Counted from the stretch's first letter, positions 1 to 7,817 are shown. The stretch is DNA of 14,943 nucleotides from Archaeoglobaceae archaeon (GCA_015523685.1 WAJW01000024.1:1-14943), one strand, 5' to 3'. Notes: generated by a model from the sequence alone, not told the origin. Program-made: numbers and translations.

Positions 1-902
1 GTTATAACGAGCAATCCTTTCACCCCCCTCGATAGAATCAGTTCTGTTATCTTGGATACCTTTTTAACAGTGGGGTTCCCTCCAACTTCACAGTAATTCG
101 CTGGTCTCCCTCCATATCTCATTACAGCGTCAAATATGGTCAGACTGGCTCCACCACCACCAATTATAAGGCCGATATCCCCGTCAAACTCCACAAGCCT
201 TGCAGTGCCCCTGTAATCAATTTTGTCTATCTCTTCAGCCTCTCTTTCAAACTCCGTCTTATACTCATTTTCGTAGTCCAGATTCCCTGCATCATCATCC
301 ACTTCAATGTGCACATCGCCGACGATAAACCCCTCAGGTGTCTCAAAAAGGGGATTTATTTCAAGAAGGGTGAGGTGGTTATCCATGAATAAATTGAGGC
401 ACTTCCAGGCGATTCCGGAAAGTTCAATAGCTGTTTTTCCGTGAAATCCTGCCTCAATAAAGAATTTTTTGATCTGAAATGGAAATGTTTTCCTCAGTAC
501 TGAAAGTTCGAGTATCATCCTCTTCCTGTCCTCAACTTCGATACCCCCTTCAGGTGAAAAAATCAGGAGGGGTTTTCTCTTGAGTGGATCATAGGTTATT
601 CCAAGATAAAGCTCGGAAGTATGGTCAATGAATCTTTCAATCAGGATCTTCCGGGGTCTGAATCCATAGAAAGTCTGTGAGAGCAGATCTTCAATAGTAT
701 CCCTTATTTCTCCGGGATTTTTGAGCACTCTGACTCCTCCGGCCTTTCCTCTCCTGCCTGTTGGAATCTGAACCTTGAGGACCAATGGAAACTGCATATC
801 AGAGGGAATATCGTGGGGATCTTCAACAACGACTCCTTCAGGTATCTTCAGCCCGTTTTTTCTCAGAAAATCCTTTGCCTGGTATTCAAGGAGTCTCATC
901 AT
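1..902 (-). CDS. sucC: Succinyl-CoA synthetase beta subunit-like protein (partial, 3' end outside window)
   Basis: ATP-grasp beta subunit of an ADP-forming acyl-CoA ligase, most likely succinyl-CoA synthetase, which interconverts succinyl-CoA and succinate with nucleotide phosphorylation. I read 300 codons from ATG at 902 (a second ATG at 899 is equally possible) to the window edge; the family is about 380-390 residues, so the C-terminus is missing. Visible family marks are the opening LEYQAKDFLRKNG (residues 4-16), a glycine/lysine stretch GRRGKAGGV (49-57) in the ATP-grasp domain, EINPL (181-185), and GGGGASLTIFDAV (248-260) followed by CEVGGNPT (271-278), which matches the glycine-rich start of the ligase domain (FLDVGGGAT in bacterial SucC). 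The alpha subunit would be expected downstream, outside the window. Related acetate-, malate- or other acyl-CoA ligases share these motifs, so substrate is inferred. It diverges from the shikimate kinase gene 50 bp away. Confidence 0.85.
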   Translation of the reverse strand, partial: MMRLLEYQAKDFLRKNGLKIPEGVVVEDPHDIPSDMQFPLVLKVQIPTGRRGKAGGVRVLKNPGEIRDTIEDLLSQTFYGFRPRKILIERFIDHTSELYLGITYDPLKRKPLLIFSPEGGIEVEDRKRMILELSVLRKTFPFQIKKFFIEAGFHGKTAIELSGIAWKCLNLFMDNHLTLLEINPLFETPEGFIVGDVHIEVDDDAGNLDYENEYKTEFEREAEEIDKIDYRGTARLVEFDGDIGLIIGGGGASLTIFDAVMRYGGRPANYCEVGGNPTVKKVSKITELILSRGVKGLLVI

Positions 903-917
903 ATCCAGGAAAACAGG

Positions 918-930
918 AAAATAAATAAAG
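918..930. promoter_or_regulatory. A/T-rich TATA-like element shared by the divergent sucC and aroK starts
   Basis: The 50-bp space between the two divergent start codons contains one conspicuous A/T block, AAAATAAATAAAG. Read forward it lies about 28 bp upstream of the aroK ATG. Read in reverse it lies about 22 bp upstream of the sucC ATG. Those are TATA-box spacings for leaderless or nearly leaderless archaeal transcripts. There is no convincing Shine-Dalgarno site before either start, which fits. The assignment is inferred from spacing and composition only. Confidence 0.4.
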
Positions 931-952
931 ATTTTGAAACAAGTTTTCTGCA

Positions 953-1777
953 ATGCTTGGCATGGGATGGGGTGCAGGAACAATACTCAATGCACTGGGA
1001 ACCGGGGTTGGATGTGCTTTCGGGATATCCCTCAAAACTGTATGCAGACTCAGACATTCCGGGTCGGGTAACAGGATGGAGATGGGTCGGGAGAAGGAAC
1101 TCATTGATGACATCAAATCCTTTTTTCCAGTGGTTAAGGATCCGGAGTTCAATATAGAGTCATCCATTCCTCCAGGATCTGGACTTGGAAGTAGCAGTGC
1201 CTTTGTTAATTCCATTTTAACCTGTCTGTACAGGACATCGGGTGGTATCCAACCGGATGATATTCCAGGGATTAATTCAGAACTCTCAAAAAAACACGGA
1301 ATAAGCTATACCGGGGCATATGATGACGCATGTGCATCCTTCTATGGTGGTCTTGTCCTGACCGATAACAGGAAAAACGAGATTATACTCAGGAAAGATC
1401 TCTATAGAGATTGTGCTGTTCTTATTCCTCCTGCCAGAAAAAAGAAGGTCGATATGTCACTCCTCAGGGGTTCTGAGGTCTTAAAAGAGGCTGTTATGGA
1501 AATTGAGGATGGAAATATAGGACAGGCCATGAACATTAACTCCGAATTTTACTGTGAGAGGCTTGGTTACTCCTACGAGCCCGTAAAAATGGCGTTAAGA
1601 TACGTTGATGAGGTGGGACTTTCGGGAAACGGGCCCGCATACATCTGTCTTGGAGAAGGGGAAGATATCGCAAGGGTTATCAGGTTGTGGAGAAGATTTG
1701 GAGTGGTGATCAGGTGCAGAACGGTGAATGTGGACGTGCTGAGTTTTATAGATGGAGAAAAAGATAATTTACAGTAA
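953..1777 (+). CDS. aroK: Archaeal-type shikimate kinase (GHMP kinase family)
   Basis: Cytoplasmic enzyme that phosphorylates shikimate at the 3-hydroxyl with ATP, the fifth step of the chorismate pathway. Archaea use a GHMP-fold enzyme unrelated to the bacterial P-loop AroK/AroL, and this 274-residue protein matches that type. The N-terminus has GAGTILNALGTG (7-18). The GHMP ATP-binding motif PPGSGLGSSSA is at 73-83. YDDACASFYGG (123-132) is the substrate/active-site loop. The C-terminal GHMP motif LSGNGPAYICLG lies near 223-234. ATG 953 is the only in-frame start, because a stop codon lies at 935-937. It precedes a MazG-like gene by 14 bp and is probably co-transcribed with it. Other GHMP kinases (homoserine, mevalonate) are alternatives, but the N-terminus and length favour shikimate kinase. 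Confidence 0.88.
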   Translation: MLGMGWGAGTILNALGTGVGCAFGISLKTVCRLRHSGSGNRMEMGREKELIDDIKSFFPVVKDPEFNIESSIPPGSGLGSSSAFVNSILTCLYRTSGGIQPDDIPGINSELSKKHGISYTGAYDDACASFYGGLVLTDNRKNEIILRKDLYRDCAVLIPPARKKKVDMSLLRGSEVLKEAVMEIEDGNIGQAMNINSEFYCERLGYSYEPVKMALRYVDEVGLSGNGPAYICLGEGEDIARVIRLWRRFGVVIRCRTVNVDVLSFIDGEKDNLQ

Positions 1778-1791
1778 GGATATTATCATAT

Positions 1792-2067
1792 ATGCACCTT
1801 TCAGAAATTCAGGATCGATTGAAGGAAAGATATCTCGAAATTGATAAAAGATCTGGTGTCTACTTTCTTCTATCTGTTCTTATGGAAGAGGTCGGGGAAC
1901 TTGCACGGTCAATAAGGAAGAAGAGAAATTTTGAGGAGGAGCTGGCAGATAGCGTTTTTGTTCTACTGTGCATTGCAAACCTCCTTGGTATGGATGTTGA
2001 AAAATATCTAACCGAAAAGTATCTGGGTGAGGGGGATGTGACGGAAAAGTGGGATGATCTGCCTTAG
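1792..2067 (+). CDS. MazG-like nucleotide pyrophosphohydrolase
   Basis: A 91-residue all-alpha protein of the MazG/dUTPase-like NTP pyrophosphohydrolase group. These enzymes hydrolyse nucleoside triphosphates to monophosphate and pyrophosphate, usually to remove non-canonical or surplus nucleotides. The magnesium-binding signature EExxE...ExxD is complete: E32, E33 and E36 in MEEVGELARS, then E50 and D53 in EEELAD. The length matches single-domain archaeal MazG proteins, which act as dimers or tetramers. The start follows the shikimate kinase stop by 14 bp, with a weak AAGGA site about 12 nt upstream. The stop codon overlaps the stop of the convergent EamA gene by 4 bp. The substrate cannot be read from the sequence. 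An alternative is a HisE-like phosphoribosyl-ATP pyrophosphatase, but the motif spacing fits MazG better. Confidence 0.82.
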   Translation: MHLSEIQDRLKERYLEIDKRSGVYFLLSVLMEEVGELARSIRKKRNFEEELADSVFVLLCIANLLGMDVEKYLTEKYLGEGDVTEKWDDLP

Positions 2068-2486
2068 CCACCGCTCACCAGAATGACACCCGCCACGATG
2101 AGTATTGCCCCGAGAAATACCTGAACAGAAACCCTCTCGCCCAGAAATATAATCGCCAGTACAACGGTAATGAGGGGATATACCGAGGTAAGAGGAACTG
2201 TTTTCGCTGCACCTATCATCTTAAGTGACTGGTAATACGCTATTCCCGCAATTGCTCCTGCCATGACACCTGCCATGACAAGGAAGAAAATCGATCGGGG
2301 GGAGACGTTCAGTATCTGTCCTGCATTATCCGACACAAAAACATAGACAAGAAGGATGGAGAATGATGCCAGAGCCCGTATGAAATTGGCAGAGAGAGGA
2401 GATATGTTCACTATCGCTATTCTGTCAAATAAAGGGGCTATTCCCCACAGCAATGCTGCAAATAGTGCGAGTGCTTCTCCACGCAT
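2064..2486 (-). CDS. EamA/DMT-superfamily membrane protein, single-repeat (COG2510-like)
   Basis: A 140-residue integral membrane protein with five predicted hydrophobic segments at about 4-22, 34-53, 67-88, 95-113 and 119-138. The C-terminal half carries the EamA hallmark, a small-residue helix followed by PLTSVYPLITVVLAIIFLGE (98-117), where the helix ends in a conserved Gly-Glu. Most EamA transporters have two such repeats in about 300 residues. This protein has one, like the COG2510 group, and would need to dimerise as EmrE does. The substrate is unknown; drug or metabolite exporters are typical relatives. The gene converges on the MazG-like gene with overlapping stops (TAG and TAA within 2064-2067). 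A TATA-like TTTATATG about 25 bp upstream of the ATG suggests a leaderless transcript. Confidence 0.85.
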   Translation of the reverse strand: MRGEALALFAALLWGIAPLFDRIAIVNISPLSANFIRALASFSILLVYVFVSDNAGQILNVSPRSIFFLVMAGVMAGAIAGIAYYQSLKMIGAAKTVPLTSVYPLITVVLAIIFLGERVSVQVFLGAILIVAGVILVSGG

Positions 2487-2504
2487 ACCATAAAGTTGAA
2501 AGAT

Positions 2505-2518
2505 GACATATAAATAAC
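2505..2518 (-). promoter_or_regulatory. Probable TATA box of the EamA gene
   Basis: On the minus strand this reads TTATTTATATGTC, a near-consensus archaeal TATA box. Its centre, near 2511, is 25 bp from the ATG at 2486. That is the TATA-to-start-site distance, so the mRNA is probably leaderless. No Shine-Dalgarno motif precedes the ATG, which agrees. Confidence 0.55.
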
Positions 2519-2524
2519 CCTGTG

Positions 2525-2538
2525 ATCGGGTTCCCGAT
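2525..2538. promoter_or_regulatory. Palindrome ATCGGG-TT-CCCGAT, candidate operator
   Basis: A perfect 6-bp inverted repeat with a 2-bp spacer, followed at 2542-2547 by another TCCCGA half-site. It lies between the divergent TATA boxes of the EamA and glycoside-hydrolase-like genes, about 14 bp from the first and 30 bp from the second. Position and symmetry suit binding by a dimeric helix-turn-helix regulator. No regulator gene is adjacent, so this is inference. Confidence 0.35.
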
Positions 2539-2560
2539 ATGTCCCGAAATGAATAAGTTT

Positions 2561-2570
2561 CATATATTTT
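2561..2570 (+). promoter_or_regulatory. Probable TATA box of the glycoside-hydrolase-like lipoprotein gene
   Basis: CATATATTTT is centred about 37 bp upstream of the ATG at 2602. Transcription would begin near 2590 and give a leader of roughly 12 nt that contains the G-rich stretch AAAGGGGCG, a possible weak ribosome binding site. Confidence 0.45.
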
Positions 2571-2601
2571 GCCGGATCTACTGATTTAAAGGGGCGAATT
2601 A

Positions 2602-3681
2602 ATGGATATATCAATGGACAGAAAGGGATATATTGCCTGCTTTGTTTTATTTCCTATGGTCATCTTGTCATCTGTTCTTATTTCAGGGTGCATGGAGGGA
2701 GGAAAATCTGAAGCTGGCGATACTATTACTCCTGCTGACTCTCCGAAAATTCCTGAAAGAGGTTTCTATATGGGTGTTTTACCGGTTCCCGGTGATGGAC
2801 AGAGTTTTGAAGAGGCATATATTCAGGCATCCATGTATGCAGAATTCTCTCCAGTATGGGGGAAACCAACGCCCTTTTACAGACTTGCCGATGATCTTTC
2901 TGGAAGCTGGGGTCAGACATTTGTTGAGGGTTATATACGGGGTAATGGTATGTTTCCTGTGATACAGATATCGTTCATAGGGAGGGACCTCAACCTTGTG
3001 AAACCACCTGGGATGGAAGAAGCAACTCTCAGCGATCCGGAATGGAGAAACGCCTATAAACAGGCAGTTCTTGATGTGGTAAAAACCTCGAGACCGCTTT
3101 ACATATCGGTTGGCAATGAGGTAAACCGGTGGTACGAGAAATATGGAATGGATGAAAACAACCCCAATGGCTTTCAGCATTATATAAGTCTGTATGAAGA
3201 AATATATGATTCTGTAAAGGAGATCTCACCTGAAACAAAGGTTTTCTGTACATTTGCACGTGAAATTGTTAAAGAGAATCGTGAAGCAGATCTCTCAGTT
3301 CTTGCGATGTTCAATCCAGAAAAACTGGATGTGATTGTCTTCACAAGCTATCCATATGCAGTCAGGGGGATAAGATTGCCCTCTGATATCCCCGATGATT
3401 ATTATTCTGTTGCAATGGATTATTTCCCAGATAAACCATTCGGCCTGATTGAATTCGGATGGCCTTCGCATGAGGCATTCGGTGGTGAAAAAGCTCAGGC
3501 TGAAGTCATTAAGCACGTAACGGGTCATCTTACCAGAGACCAGGGAATGGATCTGATTCTTTTTGGATGGTCATGGTTGCATGATCTGGATAAAAACGAT
3601 TATGTCGGGCTTATTAAAAAGGATGGAACAGAAAAACCTGCTTATGAGGTGTGGAAAAATATCTCAACCGGCGAAAATTAG
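2602..3681 (+). CDS. Secreted lipoprotein with clan GH-A glycoside-hydrolase-like TIM-barrel domain
   Basis: A 359-residue exported protein. It has a basic N-terminus (R7, K8), a hydrophobic stretch at 10-28 and a lipobox LISGC with the lipidated Cys at 30. A low-complexity linker follows to about residue 52, so the domain should sit on the outer face of the cell membrane. The remainder looks like a clan GH-A (beta/alpha)8 barrel. YISVGNEVNRW (167-177) holds the Asn-Glu pair typical of the strand-4 acid/base (E173). GLIEFGWPS (281-289) holds the likely strand-7 nucleophile (E284), and the aromatic FGWSW (321-325) fits strand 8. GH53 galactanases and GH5/GH39-like enzymes share this pattern; I cannot choose a family or substrate. 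ATG 2614 (M5) is an alternative start. It stands alone, facing the tRNA-Pro gene 15 bp downstream. Confidence 0.7.
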   Translation: MDISMDRKGYIACFVLFPMVILSSVLISGCMEGGKSEAGDTITPADSPKIPERGFYMGVLPVPGDGQSFEEAYIQASMYAEFSPVWGKPTPFYRLADDLSGSWGQTFVEGYIRGNGMFPVIQISFIGRDLNLVKPPGMEEATLSDPEWRNAYKQAVLDVVKTSRPLYISVGNEVNRWYEKYGMDENNPNGFQHYISLYEEIYDSVKEISPETKVFCTFAREIVKENREADLSVLAMFNPEKLDVIVFTSYPYAVRGIRLPSDIPDDYYSVAMDYFPDKPFGLIEFGWPSHEAFGGEKAQAEVIKHVTGHLTRDQGMDLILFGWSWLHDLDKNDYVGLIKKDGTEKPAYEVWKNISTGEN

Positions 3682-3696
3682 TTATTGTCGAATTGA

Positions 3697-3770
3697 TGGG
3701 GTGGCCCAGATTTGAACTGGGGTCTACGGCTCCCAAAGCCGCAAGGATGACCAGGCTACCCTACCACCCC
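3697..3770 (-). tRNA. tRNA-Pro (anticodon TGG)
   Basis: The minus strand folds into a full cloverleaf of 74 nt. The acceptor stem is GGGGTGG/CCACCCC with discriminator A. The D arm is GGGT/ATCC with GG in the loop. The anticodon arm is GCGGC-TTTGGGA-GCCGT with anticodon TGG, which reads CCA and other proline codons. The T arm is CCCAG-TTCAAAT-CTGGG. There is no intron at the usual position after the anticodon. CCA is not encoded, because TCAATT follows, so it must be added after transcription. Confidence 0.96.
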
Positions 3771-3795
3771 GTTCAGGCTACCACATGATGAACTT

Positions 3796-3804
3796 GTATT
3801 TAAC
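3796..3804 (-). promoter_or_regulatory. Probable TATA box of tRNA-Pro
   Basis: On the minus strand GTTAAATAC is centred about 30 bp upstream of the tRNA 5' end. That places transcription start a few bases before the mature tRNA, as is common for archaeal tRNA genes. It lies in the short gap after the flaJ stop, so the tRNA probably has its own promoter even if some archaellum transcript reads through. Confidence 0.45.
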
Positions 3805-3828
3805 GATTTTGAGCTTTCAGCCTCCAGA

Positions 3829-5502
3829 TCAACCCGCTGGAGATAACATGCCCATGATGGTTTTCTCGCCAAGATGCACAACCACCGCGGTTACCCACAT
3901 CATCCCCACAAAGTGGTTGAGGGAGTTGAGAAGATGTCCGCCGTCCATTATCCTGATTGAAATGGACGAAAGAGCAGAGTGCATTACCAGTGAGAAATAG
4001 ATCAGATTGAAAACCCATTCAAGATTTTCAGGTGGGGTTGTGTATATTATGTCCTTTACAAACTCTGCCGAGACATTGATGGACAGGTACATATCGTTTA
4101 TCCCCCTGGCGATTCCAAAGGATATGAACAGGGCGAATGCCACCCCCACGACCATTCCATAACTTATTCCGATGTAGCTTGAGGTGCTCTGAAATCTCTG
4201 GGTTCTGAGCTCATTCATCCTGGAAAAATTGTTTGCAATTATGTCTCCTGCATCCTTCGGCTCTGCGCCGAGCTTAATGGCCTCAACGAACATATCCGAA
4301 AATCTGCTTATAAGGTTGCTCCCGGTATCAAGAGCGAACATTTTCCATGCCTGCTCGTTGTTGAGCCTCGTAATAAGTCTTCTGTAGAGCTTTCTTATGT
4401 CATCTGTCAGGGGTCCGAAATCATGAGCGGTCAGATATTTCAGGGATTCAAGTATCTGACCACCCCTCGCACTTGCGGATCCTCCGAGACTTCTTATAAA
4501 ACCTGGAAAGTTTGCGTCTTTCCTCTTTATCTTTTCCTCTTCATTTCTCACCGCCATACCTGCATACAGAAGGGGAGTGATGGAAAGGGAAACCGCGAAT
4601 GGAAGGGGGAGGGAAAAATTCAGTACAGGGAGTAACAGGAAATAATAGGCGAGACCAGTTGCAGCGCATCCACCAATGGAGATGAGAAATTTTTTGATCA
4701 GCATCTTATCTGTTTCGGTTATTACATCCATAGTGTGCCAGATTGTGTCTTCAGGAACCTTGTTCTTCATAAAATAAACAATTGCGATTTCCGTGGATAT
4801 GAGGACAAAGACGATAAGGAATGAGAGAGTTTTCAGGCTTTCTCCAGTAATAAACGGTATTATTATGGCAAATGATGCAAAGAATGCTATGGAAAGGATT
4901 ATCGATGTGTAGATCTCCTTGAACACATCCATATCGTAGATTTTTCCCCTGTACATGGTGGCAAAGTCGTTCATGACAACTTCCTGTTCCTTCTTAAGAA
5001 ACTCATCCATATCCTCCCCGCTATCGAGGGAATGAGCAAATCTGTCAAGGAAATCAGCAAATATACCGCTTGGAGTCCTCTTTGACAGGAATCTGCAAGC
5101 CTGAGCAAGGCTTCTACCCCATTTGTCTATTATCACGAAAATTTTCTCTGTCTCCCTTGCAAGAGCCTTGTACTCCTTTCTTTCGGATATTATCTTCATA
5201 ACAGCCTTTCTGTCCACCTCCGAAAGAGAGAGCACACCGAGATGGGTTATGTAGTAATGCAGGTTGTTCTCTATTTCCTGCTTCTTTCTGTCTGCAACGA
5301 TTTTTGGATAGAGGATTCCGGCCACCGCTATAAAAAAGGGAACGAATATGATTGCATAGGCAAAAGGTCCAAGGAACAGGAGTCTCGGGATTATGATCAG
5401 GTAAATAAGGATTGCAATAATGGCAGATGCTGTTATGGATGGCAGGAGGATCTTTCTAATATATATCTCTGGATTGATCCCAGATCTCTCAACAAATTCC
5501 AT
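3829..5502 (-). CDS. flaJ: Archaellum assembly protein FlaJ (ArlJ), polytopic membrane platform
   Basis: A 557-residue integral membrane protein of the type II/IV secretion GspF/TadC family. It forms the membrane platform on which the ATPase FlaI drives filament assembly and rotation. Hydrophobic segments are visible at about 18-40, 44-66, 195-215, 225-245, 270-290, 295-315, 445-465, 500-520 and 530-550. Two large charged cytoplasmic domains lie between them (about 67-190 and 320-440), as expected for FlaJ. The second contains LGGSASARGGQILESLKYL, the typical T2SF-type helical segment, with the conserved small-residue pattern before GG. The length matches euryarchaeal FlaJ. The ATG at 5502 follows the flaI stop by 9 bp, with TGAGGGGA as ribosome binding site. 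It is the last gene of the operon; no clear T-rich terminator follows before tRNA-Pro. Confidence 0.95.
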   Translation of the reverse strand: MEFVERSGINPEIYIRKILLPSITASAIIAILIYLIIIPRLLFLGPFAYAIIFVPFFIAVAGILYPKIVADRKKQEIENNLHYYITHLGVLSLSEVDRKAVMKIISERKEYKALARETEKIFVIIDKWGRSLAQACRFLSKRTPSGIFADFLDRFAHSLDSGEDMDEFLKKEQEVVMNDFATMYRGKIYDMDVFKEIYTSIILSIAFFASFAIIIPFITGESLKTLSFLIVFVLISTEIAIVYFMKNKVPEDTIWHTMDVITETDKMLIKKFLISIGGCAATGLAYYFLLLPVLNFSLPLPFAVSLSITPLLYAGMAVRNEEEKIKRKDANFPGFIRSLGGSASARGGQILESLKYLTAHDFGPLTDDIRKLYRRLITRLNNEQAWKMFALDTGSNLISRFSDMFVEAIKLGAEPKDAGDIIANNFSRMNELRTQRFQSTSSYIGISYGMVVGVAFALFISFGIARGINDMYLSINVSAEFVKDIIYTTPPENLEWVFNLIYFSLVMHSALSSISIRIMDGGHLLNSLNHFVGMMWVTAVVVHLGEKTIMGMLSPAG

Positions 5503-5511
5503 TGTATCCCC

Positions 5512-7119
5512 TCATATAGTGAATGGAAGCCCCTCCAGACCTTTCTTATAGAATGCCCTGATTATGTTGTTAACTTCAAAATAACCCAGAATGTTTCTTG
5601 CAATCATCTCCTCGATTATTCTCGCTCTGAGTTCCAGTTCATTGTAGATCTCTCTTGGGTCCTCATATCCAGCGGTCTGAGCAATTTTGTTTTCCAGTAT
5701 GTAGCTGTTGTTCAGACCTCTGAAAACATGCCTGTCCGTTACCGGGTCCCATTGAAAGACAGTTCGCGTAACCACTCCACCTATCTCCTCATAGTACCCT
5801 TCAATTTCTTCAACAGAGGTGCATCTTCGAAGAAACTTACCCTTTCTGTATACAGCCTGCTGTATAAGCGCAACATTCAGGTTGTCAATGAACGTTATCG
5901 GGACATTTATCGGATCTCCGGTGAATCTCTGAATCATTTTTTTTACTGAAGCAGCGTGAAATGTTGCCAGAACGGGATGACCGGTCTGCATAGCCTGAAA
6001 TGCTATATTTCCTTCCTTACCTCTTATCTCTCCCACTATTATATAATTCGGTCTTGATCTCAGAGCAGCTCTAAGAAGATCGAAGAGATCAACCCTTCCT
6101 GCCTCTCCACCCCTTTCCCTCGTGAGCAACTGCTGCCATACCTCGTGGGGAGGAAGAACCTCTGCGGTATCTTCTGCAGTGTATATCTTTGAATCCGGTT
6201 TTATAAACGGTAGTATGGAGTTCAGGGTTGTGGTTTTCCCGGAGGCGGTCTCTCCACATACAAAAATACTCATCCCATATTCGAGACAGAGCCACAGATA
6301 AGCTGCCTCTTCAGCGGAAAGCGTTCCCCATGCGACGAGCTGTGTTATGCTCAACGGAACCTCTGAGAATTTTCTTATGGTGAAGCTGGGCCCTTTCTTG
6401 CTGACATCGGTGCTGAATATTATGTTGATCCTCGAACCATCCGGGAGAGATCCGTCAACGATCGGACTCGCCTCACTCACGGGCCTTCCTATCCTCTCTC
6501 CCATGTTTTTGAGATATTCAACAAGTGCAATATCATCTCCGAAATCGATGTTTGTTTTCATCATCCCGAAGACTTTGTGTACTACATGGGTGTTTACGGA
6601 CCCGATGACATGAATATCTTCGATGTATGTATCCCTTATCAGGGGTTCGAGTGGTCCTGTGCCTATAATATCCCTCTTGAGCAGGTAGAGGAATTTATCC
6701 GCCTGTTCATCAGTAATTGATATTTTTGATCCTGAAAAAAACGTTTTATTCCCCGTGCCTTTCCCTGTGACCTTTCTGAACAGTTTTTCTATGAGGTTCT
6801 CCATATCCTCCTCAGATGTGGGAACTCTCTCTTCCGGTGCATATTCCAGCATTTTATTGGTTATGGCCTCGAAGCTCTCCCTTTCTTTTTCGGTAAGCTG
6901 TGGTTCTATGGCGGTGTATATCCTGTTTCCCTCCCTGTCTGATGATATATGGATGAATATGGGGTCACCCACAGGATATATCAGGTTTGGATGGGCAAGT
7001 TCTTTGAGATCTCTTGAGAGAGACGTCATGAACTGAGGAATTTTCCCTTCTCTTCTCTTCACATTCTCAATATATGCTCTTAAATGAGGATTCCTCCTGA
7101 GTGCTTCCTCCAGGCTCAT
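5512..7119 (-). CDS. flaI: Archaellum motor ATPase FlaI (ArlI)
   Basis: A 535-residue hexameric secretion-superfamily ATPase that powers both archaellin export/assembly and filament rotation with FlaJ and FlaH. The C-terminal core is intact. Walker A is GETASGKT at 289-296. The Asp box region is IYTAEDTAEV (312-321). The degenerate Walker B is NYIIVGEIRG (358-367) with Glu364, and the His box is HPVLATFHA (381-389). The N-terminal 100 or so residues form the FlaI-specific domain, with the helical start SLEEALRRNPHLRAYIENVK. The start at 7119 is 4 bp after the flaH stop. No SD stronger than GTGAT is seen, so translation probably depends on coupling. PilT/GspE-like pilus ATPases are the only alternative, and the neighbours rule them out. 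Confidence 0.97.
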   Translation of the reverse strand: MSLEEALRRNPHLRAYIENVKRREGKIPQFMTSLSRDLKELAHPNLIYPVGDPIFIHISSDREGNRIYTAIEPQLTEKERESFEAITNKMLEYAPEERVPTSEEDMENLIEKLFRKVTGKGTGNKTFFSGSKISITDEQADKFLYLLKRDIIGTGPLEPLIRDTYIEDIHVIGSVNTHVVHKVFGMMKTNIDFGDDIALVEYLKNMGERIGRPVSEASPIVDGSLPDGSRINIIFSTDVSKKGPSFTIRKFSEVPLSITQLVAWGTLSAEEAAYLWLCLEYGMSIFVCGETASGKTTTLNSILPFIKPDSKIYTAEDTAEVLPPHEVWQQLLTRERGGEAGRVDLFDLLRAALRSRPNYIIVGEIRGKEGNIAFQAMQTGHPVLATFHAASVKKMIQRFTGDPINVPITFIDNLNVALIQQAVYRKGKFLRRCTSVEEIEGYYEEIGGVVTRTVFQWDPVTDRHVFRGLNNSYILENKIAQTAGYEDPREIYNELELRARIIEEMIARNILGYFEVNNIIRAFYKKGLEGLPFTI

Positions 7120-7123
7120 GTTA

Positions 7124-7816
7124 TCACGATATGGATGCTATTTCAACAATGAGTCCGATACCCGGTTCGACCCTGAATGTAATTATCTTCTGGTAGTTCT
7201 GAACCGCAGAATTGTATTTCCTGATCATCATGACGTTTTTCAGATCTCCTCCAAACTCCTTGACTCTGGTCTCAATTAGCACCGTTGCGACATGCTCGAA
7301 CTCTCTTTCAAGGTGAGGTTTTATCTCTCCGGAGTTCATCGTGAATATAATTGCCTTTCCCGTGCCAGCCATTCGTTTAAAAAATGAGAGGAGATCAATT
7401 GAGTTTTCCCTGTCAATGTCACTTTTTATGAGTGTGGAAAGTGAATCTATAATTATAACCTCGTTTTCAAAAAGTGCTCTGGCATTTATCAGCTTTTCAA
7501 CGAAGTTATCTCTTGTTTTCGGTTCGCTTATGAGGGGGTACACGGGAATAAATAAAATCAATCCGGAGATCAGATGCTGGGAAACCCTGTATCCCATGGA
7601 ACTCATCTGATTCAGAAAATCGACTGTTGAAAGCTGGGTTGAGATATAGGTGGTTGTAACTCTATTGTTGAGAAGCCCATAGGTGATTCTCTGACATATG
7701 GCTGATTTTCCGGAACCCTCCTCCCCACGGATCATCACAATTGAGCCTGCGGGGATACCCCCACCTATTTTCTTGTGAAATTCATCTCCTGCAAGCTGTA
7801 CCCCGTAGAGCTTCAT
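7124..7816 (-). CDS. flaH: Archaellum regulatory ATPase-like protein FlaH (ArlH)
   Basis: A 230-residue RecA/KaiC-like protein. FlaH binds ATP, sits beneath FlaI and modulates its activity; it forms a ring inside the FlaC/D/E cytoplasmic collar. Walker A is GEEGSGKS at 31-38. The Walker B strand is VIIIDS (120-125) with Asp124. Both motifs are complete, so nucleotide binding is expected. The length is normal for the family. The start is one base after the flaG stop (TAA-T-ATG), which implies coupled translation. The KaiC-like fold alone would be ambiguous, but its position between flaG and flaI makes the identity firm. Confidence 0.96.
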   Translation of the reverse strand: MKLYGVQLAGDEFHKKIGGGIPAGSIVMIRGEEGSGKSAICQRITYGLLNNRVTTTYISTQLSTVDFLNQMSSMGYRVSQHLISGLILFIPVYPLISEPKTRDNFVEKLINARALFENEVIIIDSLSTLIKSDIDRENSIDLLSFFKRMAGTGKAIIFTMNSGEIKPHLEREFEHVATVLIETRVKEFGGDLKNVMMIRKYNSAVQNYQKIITFRVEPGIGLIVEIASIS

Positions 7817-7817
7817 A

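Noticed and set aside
813..1215. Frames on both strands across the sucC/aroK divergent gap
   Set aside because: They cover the starts of both real genes in other frames and lack family features.
2779..3528. Antisense frames of up to 133 codons within the glycoside-hydrolase-like gene
   Set aside because: They are antisense to a protein with an intact signal peptide and catalytic-type motifs. They lack a promoter or ribosome binding site.
3771..3828. Possible terminator after flaJ
   Set aside because: No T-run of five or more and no stable stem is seen in the flaJ direction. The region is better explained as the tRNA-Pro promoter.
5242..5949. A 235-codon plus-strand frame across the flaJ/flaI junction
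   Set aside because: It overlaps the conserved parts of two archaellum genes in antisense, and the protein matches nothing recognisable.
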